Position numbers and translations under genes: made by a program
The notes under the pieces: model-generated
What the model saw: only the letters and a program-made list of their open reading frames with translations
Told to the model about the DNA's origin: nothing
The model's database searches: none
From: Clostridiaceae bacterium
Lineage (GTDB): Bacteria > Bacillota > Clostridia > Oscillospirales > Acutalibacteraceae
Direction of reading: 5' to 3'
Assembly (NCBI GenBank): GCA_904501755.1
Contig: CAJGBV010000006.1
Location: forward strand, 16,641-80,640
Length of the DNA: 64,000 nucleotides
Shown here: positions 8,982-17,118 of the stretch, in pieces
How positions within the stretch are numbered: position 1 is the stretch's first letter
Layout of the letters: the number at the start of each line of letters is the position of its first letter

Positions 8982-9830
8982 ATGTTGGGAATTTATGAGA
9001 AACGACATTTTTCTGACGGAGAAAAAGTATGGTTTGGAAGATACAGAAATCTTACCAATTTACTGCATTGGCATTTTGAATGTGAGCTTATACGTATAGT
9101 AGAAGGCAGAGCAAAAATTAAAATCGGAGAAGCGTACTTTGAGGCAAATAAAGATGATTGCTTTTTTTGTTCGGGCGGTGAAGTACATTATATTATCGGT
9201 GAGCCTGATGTACAGGTGGAAATAGCTATATTTGACGAAGGCTTGATAAATGATATAACCGATAAATATATTCTTTATTCTCCAAAGCTGCCAAAAGAAA
9301 TTCCAGTAAAGGAAAATCTGCGTGTAATAAAAAAGGAGTTGGAGGCTAAAGGTCGGTTTTACGGTGAAGTAATCGAAAATCTGTCAAGAGGTCTGATTAT
9401 TGATATTTTTCGTAATTGCAAAATCGTAAAGCGTGAGGAAAAACTTAGCTTTCAGCAGAACCTTATTACCAAAATAAACAGTGAATTTTCTTTTATAACC
9501 TTTGATGAAGCGGTCAAATATTCGGGATACAGCCCTTCTCACTTTTCAAAGATGTTTAAGAAGCTGTGCGGTATGAATTTTTCTCAGTATCTTAATATAA
9601 TCAGGGTGGAAAATGCAATTATGATGTTGCGTAGTGATAAAAACGAGAATATAACCACTATTTCAACAAAAAGCGGATTTTCAACCGTACGCAATTTTAA
9701 TAGAGTGTTCAAGCAGATTACGGGATATTCACCTCTTTCACTTCCCAATGATTTTGTTATAGATACGGGACTTTGTATTTTCAAAACAGAGGATTTTGAC
9801 CCTACCGATGAAACATCAATATTGATATAA
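8982..9830 (+). CDS. AraC family transcriptional regulator, probably of araA
   Basis: The product has 282 residues: an N-terminal cupin domain (LLHWHFECELIRIVEG, FFCSGGEVHYI) and a C-terminal pair of helix-turn-helix motifs (YSGYSPSHFSKMFKKLCG and SGFSTVRNFNRVFKQITGYSP). The gene is divergent from araA with closely spaced promoters, so L-arabinose or a related sugar is the likely effector; this is inference from position. A ~30-residue tail follows the usual end of the DNA-binding domain. Confidence 0.85.
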   Translation: MLGIYEKRHFSDGEKVWFGRYRNLTNLLHWHFECELIRIVEGRAKIKIGEAYFEANKDDCFFCSGGEVHYIIGEPDVQVEIAIFDEGLINDITDKYILYSPKLPKEIPVKENLRVIKKELEAKGRFYGEVIENLSRGLIIDIFRNCKIVKREEKLSFQQNLITKINSEFSFITFDEAVKYSGYSPSHFSKMFKKLCGMNFSQYLNIIRVENAIMMLRSDKNENITTISTKSGFSTVRNFNRVFKQITGYSPLSLPNDFVIDTGLCIFKTEDFDPTDETSILI

Positions 9831-9834
9831 AGAT

Positions 9835-9860
9835 AAAAACGGGGATTTCTCCGTTTTTTA
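9835..9860 (+). terminator. Terminator after the AraC gene
   Basis: AAAAACGG (9835-9842) pairs with CCGTTTTT (9851-9858), followed by more T/A. Confidence 0.7.
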
Positions 9861-9879
9861 TTTTAAAAGGTAATTTGTC

Positions 9880-9908
9880 TTGACTTTGCTCAAAAACAAT
9901 AGTATAAT
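9880..9908 (+). promoter_or_regulatory. Strong promoter of the LicC-like gene
   Basis: TTGACT (9880-9885), exactly 17 bp, TATAAT (9903-9908). The predicted +1 is at about 9915, giving a ~92-nt leader. Confidence 0.85.
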
Positions 9909-9916
9909 ACCACGTG

Positions 9917-9957
9917 TTGAACGCAAAAATCGAGTTTTTTTGATAAAATACGTTCAA
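9917..9957 (+). promoter_or_regulatory. Inverted repeat TTGAACG...CGTTCAA in the leader
   Basis: A perfect 7-bp inverted repeat (9917-9923 and 9951-9957) starts at the predicted transcription start. It could be an operator or an RNA hairpin in the leader. The product of the following gene carries its own winged helix domain, so self-binding is possible. Confidence 0.4.
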
Positions 9958-10006
9958 AATAATTTGGTTTCACAAAAAAATGAAACAAAATAAGGGGAAT
10001 TATACT

Positions 10007-10903
10007 ATGAGTGAATGTAAACTTTCAAGAAAGTACTTTGATATACTCACCTATCTTGATAAGGTGGCTGAAAAGAAATCACAGCGTGATATTGCGGAGA
10101 ATACAGATTTATCCGTAGGAACAGTTAATAAGGCTATTGCAGAGCTTATTGAACTCGGTTTTATTAAAGACGGTGCTGTAACTGACAAGGGATATGAAGT
10201 TCTTGAACCCTATAGAGTAAAGAGAGCCGTTTTTATTGCTGCAGGTTTTGGCTCTCGCCTTGTGCCTATAACCCTTAACACACCAAAACCCTTGGTTCGA
10301 GTTAACGGCAAAAGAATGATAGATACTCTTCTTGATGCTGTTGTGGCTGCCGGTATTGAGGAAATATATATTGTAAGAGGCTATCTTGGCGAACAGTTTG
10401 ACCAGTTGCTTTATAAATATCCTAACATTAAATTTATAGAAAATCCTCTTTATAATGAGGCAAACAATATTTCTTCCGCTCTTTGCGTAAGACATTTGCT
10501 TAAAAATGCTTATGTGCTTGAGGCTGACCTTGTGCTTTATAATCCTGAGCTTATACAGAAGTATCAGTATATCTCAAATTATCTTGGTGTTCCTGTTGAT
10601 TATACTGATGACTGGTGTCTTATGACCAAAAACAAAATTGTAACCAAGGTGCAAATCGGCGGTTACGACTGTCATCATATGTATGGTATTTCTTACTGGG
10701 ATGAGGAATCCGGTGCAAAGCTTTATGAAGATATCAAAAAGGTATACGAAATGCCCGGCGGTAAGGAAAGATACTGGGATCAGGTGGCTCTTGAATATTG
10801 CATAAGTAATTATAAGGTTGAGGTTCGCCAGTGTACCTTTGATGATATAATTGAAATTGACAGCTATTCAGACCTTAAAAAGCTTGACGGAGCATATTGT
10901 TAA
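10007..10903 (+). CDS. Winged-helix/nucleotidyltransferase fusion (LicC-like, probable phosphocholine cytidylyltransferase)
   Basis: The 298 residues begin with a winged helix-turn-helix (~5-60; SQRDIAENTDLSVGTVNKAI), followed by a sugar-phosphate nucleotidyltransferase fold with the signature AAGFGSRLVPITLNTPKPLV (~75-95). The NNISSALCVR and EADLVLY segments match LicC-type CTP:phosphocholine enzymes, which feed choline decoration of surface polymers. An in-frame ATG at 9980 has no ribosome binding site; ATG 10007 sits 9 nt after AGGGG. No licA or licD is adjacent, although an APH/choline-kinase-like gene lies at 54852. Substrate is inferred. Confidence 0.75.
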   Translation: MSECKLSRKYFDILTYLDKVAEKKSQRDIAENTDLSVGTVNKAIAELIELGFIKDGAVTDKGYEVLEPYRVKRAVFIAAGFGSRLVPITLNTPKPLVRVNGKRMIDTLLDAVVAAGIEEIYIVRGYLGEQFDQLLYKYPNIKFIENPLYNEANNISSALCVRHLLKNAYVLEADLVLYNPELIQKYQYISNYLGVPVDYTDDWCLMTKNKIVTKVQIGGYDCHHMYGISYWDEESGAKLYEDIKKVYEMPGGKERYWDQVALEYCISNYKVEVRQCTFDDIIEIDSYSDLKKLDGAYC

Positions 10904-10933
10904 AAAAATCCCTGCGAGAGCAGGGATTTTTTT
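10902..10933. terminator. Bidirectional terminator
   Basis: A perfect 14-bp stem AAAAAAATCCCTGC/GCAGGGATTTTTTT with a GAGA tetraloop, between convergent licC-like and glnN genes. Confidence 0.95.
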
Positions 10934-13016
10934 ATACACTGTAAAGTAAATCGCAGTAATTGGGGTAAGGCCACTCGTTTTCATCAACAAGGGTTTCGGC
11001 GGTGTCAACACTATTTCTTATAGAGTTCATAATAGGAATAATATTGTCGCGGTATGCCTTTGCCTTTTCAAGAATGTCTTCCTTTGTTTCAGCATCCTTG
11101 ATTGCTTTTTCAAGACTTAGAGAATCCTCATAAATACTGTCACAAAGCTCAGAAAGCTTTTCTGTTACGCTTCTTTCATATTTTGCAGTTATTCCTGCAC
11201 CCTCCTTTGCAGAAAGGTTAAGGCATAAATCGGCACTAACCTTGCTGAGTACGGGAAGAAGCTGTTCTTTTGCCATGCGTATAACGGTAAGACCTTCGAT
11301 ATGAAGACTCTTGTTATATCTTTCAATGTTAATAGACTCTCTTGATTTAAGTTCGGCCTCGGAATAAACATTGTACTTTTCAAAAAGTGCAATGTTCTTT
11401 TTATCTGTGTAGTAGGGAAGAGCAGAAACGGTATCGGTAAGATTTAAAAGACCGCGTTTCTCAGCTTCCTCCTGCCACTGCTTTGAATAACCGTCACCGT
11501 TAAAGATTATACGTTTGTGAGCTTTGTAGGTTTCGCGAATAATGGAGTGAACCTCGCTGTCAAAGTCCTTTGCTTTTTCAAGTCTTTCGGAAAAACTGTC
11601 AAAGGCTTCGCAAACAATGGTATTAAGAATGGTATTGACACCCGCAATAGACATAGGTGCACCAAGCATTCTGAATTCAAATTTGTTTCCTGTGAAAGCA
11701 AAGGGAGAGGTGCGGTTTCTATCGGTGGTTGCCTTTCTTATAGCAGGAAGCGTCTTTACACCGAAATCCATTTTTTCTCTTGCCTTTTGGGTGTACTCTG
11801 TATCGCTTTCAATAGAATCAAGTATGCTTGTCAGCTCATCGCCAAGGAACATAGAAACAATAGCGGGAGGTGCCTCCTGACCGCCAAGACGGTGGTCGTT
11901 TCCTGCGGAGGCTACGGATAGACGGAGTAAATCCTGATGTAAGTCCACAGCCTTAATAACAGCGCATAGAATAAGCAAGAACTGCATATTTTCACTAGGG
12001 GTTTTACCCGGGTTTAAGAGATTTATACCCGTATCGGTGGAAATAGACCAGTTGTTGTGTTTACCGCTTCCGTTAAGATTTCCAAATGGCTTTTCGTGAA
12101 GCAGACATACAAGGCCGTGCTTTTCAGCTACCTTTTTAAGAATTTCCATAGTAAGCTGATTATGGTCGGTGGAAATGTTTACTGTAGTGAAAACAGGTGC
12201 CATTTCGTGCTGAGAGGGCGCAACCTCATTGTGCTTTGTTTTAGAGGGAATTCCGAGCATCCAAAGCTCTTTGTCAAGTTCCTTCATAAAAGCAGACACT
12301 CTTGGGCGGATAACGCCGTAATAATGGTCGCCAAGCTCCTGTCCTTTTGGGGCGGGGGCGCCAAAGAGTGTTCTTCCGCAGAATCTTAAATCCTCTCTCT
12401 TGTCGTAAAGCTTTTTGTCAACAAGGAAGTACTCCTGTTCGGCACCAACGGTTGGTTTTACGCTTTTTGCTTCATTGTTTCCAAAAAGACGGATAAGACG
12501 AAGCGTGGAATCATTAAGTGCCTGCATTGAGCGTACAAGAGGAGTCTTTTTGTCAAGGGCATGTCCGCCGTGAGAATAAAAAGCGGTAGGAATACAAAGA
12601 GAACCATCCTTTACAAAGGCGTAGGAGGTAGGGTCCCAAGCGGTATAACCCCTTGCCTCAAAGGTGGCACGAAGACCGCCTGTGGGGAAGGAAGAACCGT
12701 CAGCCTCGCCCTTTATAAGCTCTTTGCCCGAAAATTCAAGCAGAACGTTTCCGTCGTCGGTAGGGGTAATAAAGCTGTCGTGCTTTTCGGCGGTAATGCC
12801 GGTCATAGGCTGGAACCAGTGGGTGAAATGGGTAGCGCCCTTTTCAACAGCCCAATCCTTCATCGCCTGTGCAACAATACCTGCAATAGATGGGTCAAGA
12901 GTTTTTCCCTGTTCAATGGTTTTCTTGAGTGCCTTGTAGGTATCCTCAGGCAGATACTCTTTCATAACCGTATCATTAAATACATTACAGCCAAAGTAAT
13001 CGGTGATTTTTTCCAT
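10932..13016 (-). CDS. glnN: Glutamine synthetase type III
   Basis: This enzyme makes glutamine from glutamate, ammonia and ATP. The length (694 residues, far above the ~450 of type I) and the N-terminal region with HWFQPMTGITAEKHDSF mark the GlnN family of anaerobes and cyanobacteria. The catalytic core shows GAEQEYFLVD, NGSGKHNNWSIST and NRTSPFAF(T)GNKFEFR. A TTG 18 bp upstream lies before the AAGGAG site; ATG 13016 has 6-nt spacing and is chosen. It has its own strong promoter. No glnB or ammonium-transporter gene is adjacent. Confidence 0.95.
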   Translation of the reverse strand: MEKITDYFGCNVFNDTVMKEYLPEDTYKALKKTIEQGKTLDPSIAGIVAQAMKDWAVEKGATHFTHWFQPMTGITAEKHDSFITPTDDGNVLLEFSGKELIKGEADGSSFPTGGLRATFEARGYTAWDPTSYAFVKDGSLCIPTAFYSHGGHALDKKTPLVRSMQALNDSTLRLIRLFGNNEAKSVKPTVGAEQEYFLVDKKLYDKREDLRFCGRTLFGAPAPKGQELGDHYYGVIRPRVSAFMKELDKELWMLGIPSKTKHNEVAPSQHEMAPVFTTVNISTDHNQLTMEILKKVAEKHGLVCLLHEKPFGNLNGSGKHNNWSISTDTGINLLNPGKTPSENMQFLLILCAVIKAVDLHQDLLRLSVASAGNDHRLGGQEAPPAIVSMFLGDELTSILDSIESDTEYTQKAREKMDFGVKTLPAIRKATTDRNRTSPFAFTGNKFEFRMLGAPMSIAGVNTILNTIVCEAFDSFSERLEKAKDFDSEVHSIIRETYKAHKRIIFNGDGYSKQWQEEAEKRGLLNLTDTVSALPYYTDKKNIALFEKYNVYSEAELKSRESINIERYNKSLHIEGLTVIRMAKEQLLPVLSKVSADLCLNLSAKEGAGITAKYERSVTEKLSELCDSIYEDSLSLEKAIKDAETKEDILEKAKAYRDNIIPIMNSIRNSVDTAETLVDENEWPYPNYCDLLYSV

Positions 13017-13056
13017 AAATAACTCCTTAGCCAAACTTAAAAATCTAATCTTTTAC

Positions 13057-13085
13057 ATTATATAATATAAGTTTTTATTTGTCAA
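13057..13085 (-). promoter_or_regulatory. glnN promoter
   Basis: On the minus strand: consensus TTGACA (13080-13085), 17-bp spacer, consensus TATAAT (13057-13062). This is a full sigma-A match. Confidence 0.9.
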
Positions 13086-13107
13086 ACTAATGATAGTCAC
13101 TTTTGCT

Positions 13108-14436
13108 TTATTTCAGGTCTTTAAATTTATTTAGGAGATAAGACCATAGTGAAAATTCCTCTTTTTTATATTCTTCAAAATATATTATACAGGTGTTAGA
13201 GGGGAAGGAAAGGGTGCTGAGTTTAAAATAAACATCCCCCATTTGCTCCACGCATTTTTTCTGTATTTCAACAACATAAGTTTCATAATTGTTACGAAAA
13301 TCCACTTGAGATTCTTGGCTGTCAAATAAAAACTCGGCCTTGCGCAAACCCTTGTTGTATGCATTAATAATCTCGCTGACAGTGGGTGTAATGGGGTCAT
13401 CCTTTATAACAAGCTCATTTTTTACATAATAGTTATATTCATAGCTTTCGGCTTTTGGTAAATAAAAGTTAAAGGAATTTCCCTGTGAGATAAGTGTGGA
13501 GTCGGCTTTTGCATAGGTGATGTCAATATCGTGGTCGGCTCGAATGGATAGCTCTGTCAGGTTAAAGTATGTATGAAGAGCTTCTTTTCTTAAGTCATCC
13601 CAGGTTACATCAACGTGGTACCACTGTGAGTCAAGCTCTACCATATTCCACATATGGCCTACGCCCCTTGAATCTCCTGTAACAAGTATACACTTAATAC
13701 CTGCATATCGGCATAAAAGCTTAAATGCTCTTGCATATCCCTCGCATACAGCGTGTCCGTTTACAAGGGCACCGTAAGCAGTGTATATGCTGTCCTTAAC
13801 ATCCAAATCAAAATCGCTGTCATAGGTAACCGCTTTGCAAAGGGTATCGTGGATAATAACCTCCTTTTCGAAATCGCTTTCGGCATTACGGGTTTTTTCA
13901 ATTATTCTGTTTATATTGTCGTAAAATTCCTCGGCATTATCTTCAATCTGCTTTTTTGTAAAGCCGTATCCGTCCTCTGCATCATTTCTCTTAAAGGCTA
14001 CCGAGGTTTTGCCGTCGTGCAGATTTATGTAATAAGAAACCGGCATCCAGTAATACTCGGGAAAATCATTTGAAAGTGCGCGGTAAGCACGGGCAACATT
14101 AACCGAAGCATTGTTGCCTAAATACCCCATATCTATCCAGCCTACTGTCAGATTTCTTACCATATTAAGCATTGTGCGGTAAAGGAATTGCTCGGTTTCG
14201 TCAAGAAAATAATAGGACCATATAAAATCCTTTTCCTCGTCTGTAAGCTGAGCCTGACTGCCCGACAGTGCCGAAACGCTTTCATCGGTTGCTATTTGAG
14301 GGGCGGTTATAACAGTGCCTGTATTTATAGTGGCTTCCCTGTCGGGAGGGACTTCTTCTTTAAGGGTACAGCCGCAGGAAAAACAAAGCCCCAAACAGAG
14401 CAAAAGACATATTGCAGTTTTAAAAAAACGCTTCAA
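13108..14436 (-). CDS. Transglutaminase-like lipoprotein
   Basis: The 442-residue product starts with a lipoprotein signal (MKRFFKTAICLLLCLGLCFSC, acylated at a Cys of the CSCGC cluster). A transglutaminase-like domain occupies ~190-300 with all three catalytic residues in context: Cys in GHAVCEGYARAF, His in GVGHMWNMVEL, Asp in HVDVTWDD. Bacterial members are usually proteases or peptide-modifying enzymes on the cell surface. The C-terminal ~110 residues are of unknown fold. The gene lies directly after the LCP-like gene (6 bp), so they are likely co-transcribed. Substrate unknown. Confidence 0.8.
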   Translation of the reverse strand: MKRFFKTAICLLLCLGLCFSCGCTLKEEVPPDREATINTGTVITAPQIATDESVSALSGSQAQLTDEEKDFIWSYYFLDETEQFLYRTMLNMVRNLTVGWIDMGYLGNNASVNVARAYRALSNDFPEYYWMPVSYYINLHDGKTSVAFKRNDAEDGYGFTKKQIEDNAEEFYDNINRIIEKTRNAESDFEKEVIIHDTLCKAVTYDSDFDLDVKDSIYTAYGALVNGHAVCEGYARAFKLLCRYAGIKCILVTGDSRGVGHMWNMVELDSQWYHVDVTWDDLRKEALHTYFNLTELSIRADHDIDITYAKADSTLISQGNSFNFYLPKAESYEYNYYVKNELVIKDDPITPTVSEIINAYNKGLRKAEFLFDSQESQVDFRNNYETYVVEIQKKCVEQMGDVYFKLSTLSFPSNTCIIYFEEYKKEEFSLWSYLLNKFKDLK

Positions 14437-14442
14437 ATATTT

Positions 14443-15060
14443 TTACCTCTCGTTAAGAATGTTAAAGGAATTAAGAACATTATGGGCACTTTGCGTCCAA
14501 CCATAGCAGGCAGGAGCAGAAAGTGTAGTTCTGGTCTTTTCTATTATACAGGAAAGAGCTGTGTCACTCAAGCCGTATTTTGAAATTTTTAAAAATATTG
14601 CTTCTATTATTCTTGCTCTTAGTGGAATGTCATCGGAGTAAGAGGCAACAAGATTGCAGACCTGTACCCCTGTATAGCGGTTGGTTTCGCTATTTTCAGT
14701 TAACTCAATACCGCCGATTGTATCTATAAAATCCATCATAAAGGGGTAATCGCATACACAGGTATGAGCTATGTCAAAGCCGTATTCTTTTGCTATTTGC
14801 TCGTCGGCATTTTTTAAAATTACGGCAGAGGTAAAGTTTTTTTCAAAATCAAGGTCTATTGCTACACCGAAGGAATCAGGAAAAATAAAAAGCACGGTTG
14901 TGTTTTCGGGAACAAAGCCTGACTGACTGTACGGAACATCGGTTTTCGGAACATCTACCCCAATAAGATTTTCTCTTGTTAATACAAAAATTACCGAAGC
15001 GAACAGTGCACCGCTTATAATTACTGCACACAGCACATAAAGAAAAGCTTTCAGTTTCAT
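14443..15060 (-). CDS. Membrane-anchored protein with a degenerate LCP-like domain
   Basis: The product (205 residues from the ATG at 15060, which follows a GGTGA site) has one N-terminal membrane segment and an outside domain. The stretch CVCDYPFMMDFIDTIGGIEL, then YTGVQVCNLV and RARIIEAIFLKI, matches the spacing of LytR-CpsA-Psr domains (VDYxGFxxLIDxLGGI, TGxQxLxYxR, RQxxII). However the arginines that bind the lipid pyrophosphate (YxRxR) are replaced by VASYS, so transferase activity is doubtful. It sits ahead of the transglutaminase lipoprotein. The family call is by eye only. Confidence 0.45.
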   Translation of the reverse strand: MKLKAFLYVLCAVIISGALFASVIFVLTRENLIGVDVPKTDVPYSQSGFVPENTTVLFIFPDSFGVAIDLDFEKNFTSAVILKNADEQIAKEYGFDIAHTCVCDYPFMMDFIDTIGGIELTENSETNRYTGVQVCNLVASYSDDIPLRARIIEAIFLKISKYGLSDTALSCIIEKTRTTLSAPACYGWTQSAHNVLNSFNILNER

Positions 15061-15079
15061 AAAATCACCAAGGATATTA

Positions 15080-15109
15080 TTGACCGATAAATACATTTTA
15101 TGTTAAAAT
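15080..15109 (+). promoter_or_regulatory. Promoter of the ABC-F gene
   Basis: TTGACC (15080-15085), 18-bp spacer, TAAAAT (15104-15109). The predicted +1 near 15116 rules out the ATG at 15100 as the start. Confidence 0.65.
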
Positions 15110-15132
15110 GTCTTTTACTGGGAGTGATTGTT

Positions 15133-17025
15133 TTGTATTTTTCAATATCTGATGCAAATGTTTCATTTAGCGGAGAAAATTTGCTTACCGATATAAACTT
15201 TGAAATTAAAAATAAAGAAAAGATAGCTATAGTCGGAAGAAACGGATGCGGAAAAACCACCCTGCTTCGTCTTATCAGCGGCGAAATAGAAGCGGAGGGA
15301 AGTAACGCCTGCGTTAATAGGTCGCAGGATATACAGATAGGCTATCTTAAACAGATTTCCTTTGAGGATTTGTCGGTTTGTCTTGAGGATGAGCTTGAAA
15401 AGGCGTTTGCTCGGTTTATAGATATGAAAAATGAAATGGACAGGCTTCTTGTTCTTGCTCAAAATGGAGATAATGATGCAATGCTAAGCTTTAGCACACT
15501 TGAGGAAGCCTATAAAAATCTTGGAGGCTATTATTATAATAAGGAAAAGGAAACCTTAATCTCCCGTTTCGGTTTTGAAAGTCAGAGAAAAAAGCCTCTT
15601 TCTGAATTTTCGGGCGGACAGCTAACAAAAATCGCTTTTATGAAGCTTCTTCTTTCAAAGCCCGATATACTTCTCCTTGACGAGCCTACAAACCATCTTG
15701 ATTTACAGACGGTGCAGTGGCTTGAAACCTATCTTCAGTCTTATCCCGGTGCAATAGTGGTTGTGTCCCACGACCAGATGTTTATAGATAAACTTGCAGA
15801 TGTTGTTTATGAAATTGAATACGGCAAAATTACCAGATACCTTGGAAATTATTCTGCCTTTATAAAGCTTAAAGAAGCTCAGCGTGAAAAACAACTAAAG
15901 GAACACCTTCAGCAGAAAAAGGAAATAGAAAAGACACAGGCTCTTATTGAACGTTTCCGTTATAAAGCCACAAAGGCTGCAATGGTTCAGTCACGTATAA
16001 AAGCTCTCGATAAAACCCAAATTATTGAAGCTCCCGAACATAGCGATACAAGGGCGTTTTTTGCAGATTTTACCCCTGAACTGATAAGCGGCGGCAATGT
16101 GCTGGAGGTGAAGGACTTAAAGGTAGGCTATACCTCTGTTTTAGCAAAGGTAAGCTTCCTTTTAAAACGAGGGGAGAAAATGGGTATTATCGGTGCTAAC
16201 GGCAAGGGCAAGTCTACTCTGCTTAAAACGGTTATGGGCAAGAATTCCTCTCTTGGCGGAAGTATTATTCAGGGAGTAAATGTAAGAATAGGCTATTTTG
16301 ACCAGCATCTTGCACAGTATGTCAGCGATAAAACAGTGCTTGATGACTATTGGGATGCTTTCCCGTGTCTTACTCAGACACAGGCAAGAAGTGATTTGGG
16401 CTCCTTCCTTTTCAGAGGAGAGGATGTGTTTAAAAAGGTTTCTGTGCTGTCAGGAGGCGAAAAGGTACGCCTTTGTCTTTGCAAGATACTTAAAAAGAAG
16501 CCAAACTTCCTTATTCTTGATGAGCCGACAAACCACATGGATATTATAGGTAAACAGGCTCTTGAAGAAATGCTTAAAAATTATCCCGGTACAATTCTTT
16601 GTGTATCTCACGACCGATATTTTATAAAGGAGGTATGCGATAATCTTCTTGTTTTTGATGAAAGCGGTACCACACATTATCCCTTTGGTTATGAAGAATA
16701 TGAAAAAATGCAAAGGGAAGAGTTGAATCAAGAAAAGAAAGAAGAAAAAACAGAGGAACCTTCTAAAAAGGGAAAATATTATTCTGCTTTTAAAGAACTT
16801 TCTAAAATAAACAAAAAAATAGAAAAAACCGAAGTAGAAATCGCACAAAAAGAAGAAAAAATAGAGGAATTGAAGGCTCTTTTACTAAGTGAGGATATAT
16901 CCTCTGACTTTGTGAAACTTCAGCAGATAACAAAGGAAATTGAAGAACAGGAAATGCTTTTAAACGATATTTATGCACAGTGGGAAGCATATTGTGTTAA
17001 AAAAGAGGAACTACAGAAAGATTAA
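15133..17025 (+). CDS. ABC-F family ATPase
   Basis: The 630-residue soluble protein has two ABC domains and no membrane segment: Walker A GRNGCGKTT (~35) and GANGKGKST (~355), signatures SGGQLTK and SGGEKVR, Walker B LLLDEPTNHLD and LILDEPTNHMD. Between them is the linker typical of ABC-F proteins, and a C-terminal charged coiled coil (~540-630) is present. ABC-F proteins bind the ribosome E site, for translation control or antibiotic protection; the subfamily cannot be fixed here. The start is a TTG at 15133, 8 nt after GGGAG and downstream of the predicted transcription start. Confidence 0.9.
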   Translation: MYFSISDANVSFSGENLLTDINFEIKNKEKIAIVGRNGCGKTTLLRLISGEIEAEGSNACVNRSQDIQIGYLKQISFEDLSVCLEDELEKAFARFIDMKNEMDRLLVLAQNGDNDAMLSFSTLEEAYKNLGGYYYNKEKETLISRFGFESQRKKPLSEFSGGQLTKIAFMKLLLSKPDILLLDEPTNHLDLQTVQWLETYLQSYPGAIVVVSHDQMFIDKLADVVYEIEYGKITRYLGNYSAFIKLKEAQREKQLKEHLQQKKEIEKTQALIERFRYKATKAAMVQSRIKALDKTQIIEAPEHSDTRAFFADFTPELISGGNVLEVKDLKVGYTSVLAKVSFLLKRGEKMGIIGANGKGKSTLLKTVMGKNSSLGGSIIQGVNVRIGYFDQHLAQYVSDKTVLDDYWDAFPCLTQTQARSDLGSFLFRGEDVFKKVSVLSGGEKVRLCLCKILKKKPNFLILDEPTNHMDIIGKQALEEMLKNYPGTILCVSHDRYFIKEVCDNLLVFDESGTTHYPFGYEEYEKMQREELNQEKKEEKTEEPSKKGKYYSAFKELSKINKKIEKTEVEIAQKEEKIEELKALLLSEDISSDFVKLQQITKEIEEQEMLLNDIYAQWEAYCVKKEELQKD

Positions 17026-17057
17026 GAAAAAACTTTTTATGTTTTTGCACAAAAAAA

Positions 17058-17086
17058 TTGACAATGTCCAAAAGATATGATACACT
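17058..17086 (+). promoter_or_regulatory. Promoter of the large dockerin gene
   Basis: Consensus TTGACA (17058-17063), 17-bp spacer, TACACT (17081-17086), ahead of a very good AAAGGAG site. Confidence 0.7.
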
Positions 17087-17118
17087 TTATACATAAAATT
17101 TTGAAAGGAGAAATTTCA

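Noticed and set aside
9980..10006. Upstream ATG as start of the LicC-like gene
   Set aside because: It has no ribosome binding site, and the AGGGG site lies between it and the ATG at 10007.
11517..13022. Long plus-strand reading frames opposite glnN
   Set aside because: They lack ribosome binding sites and known domains, and lie fully inside the well-supported glnN gene on the other strand.
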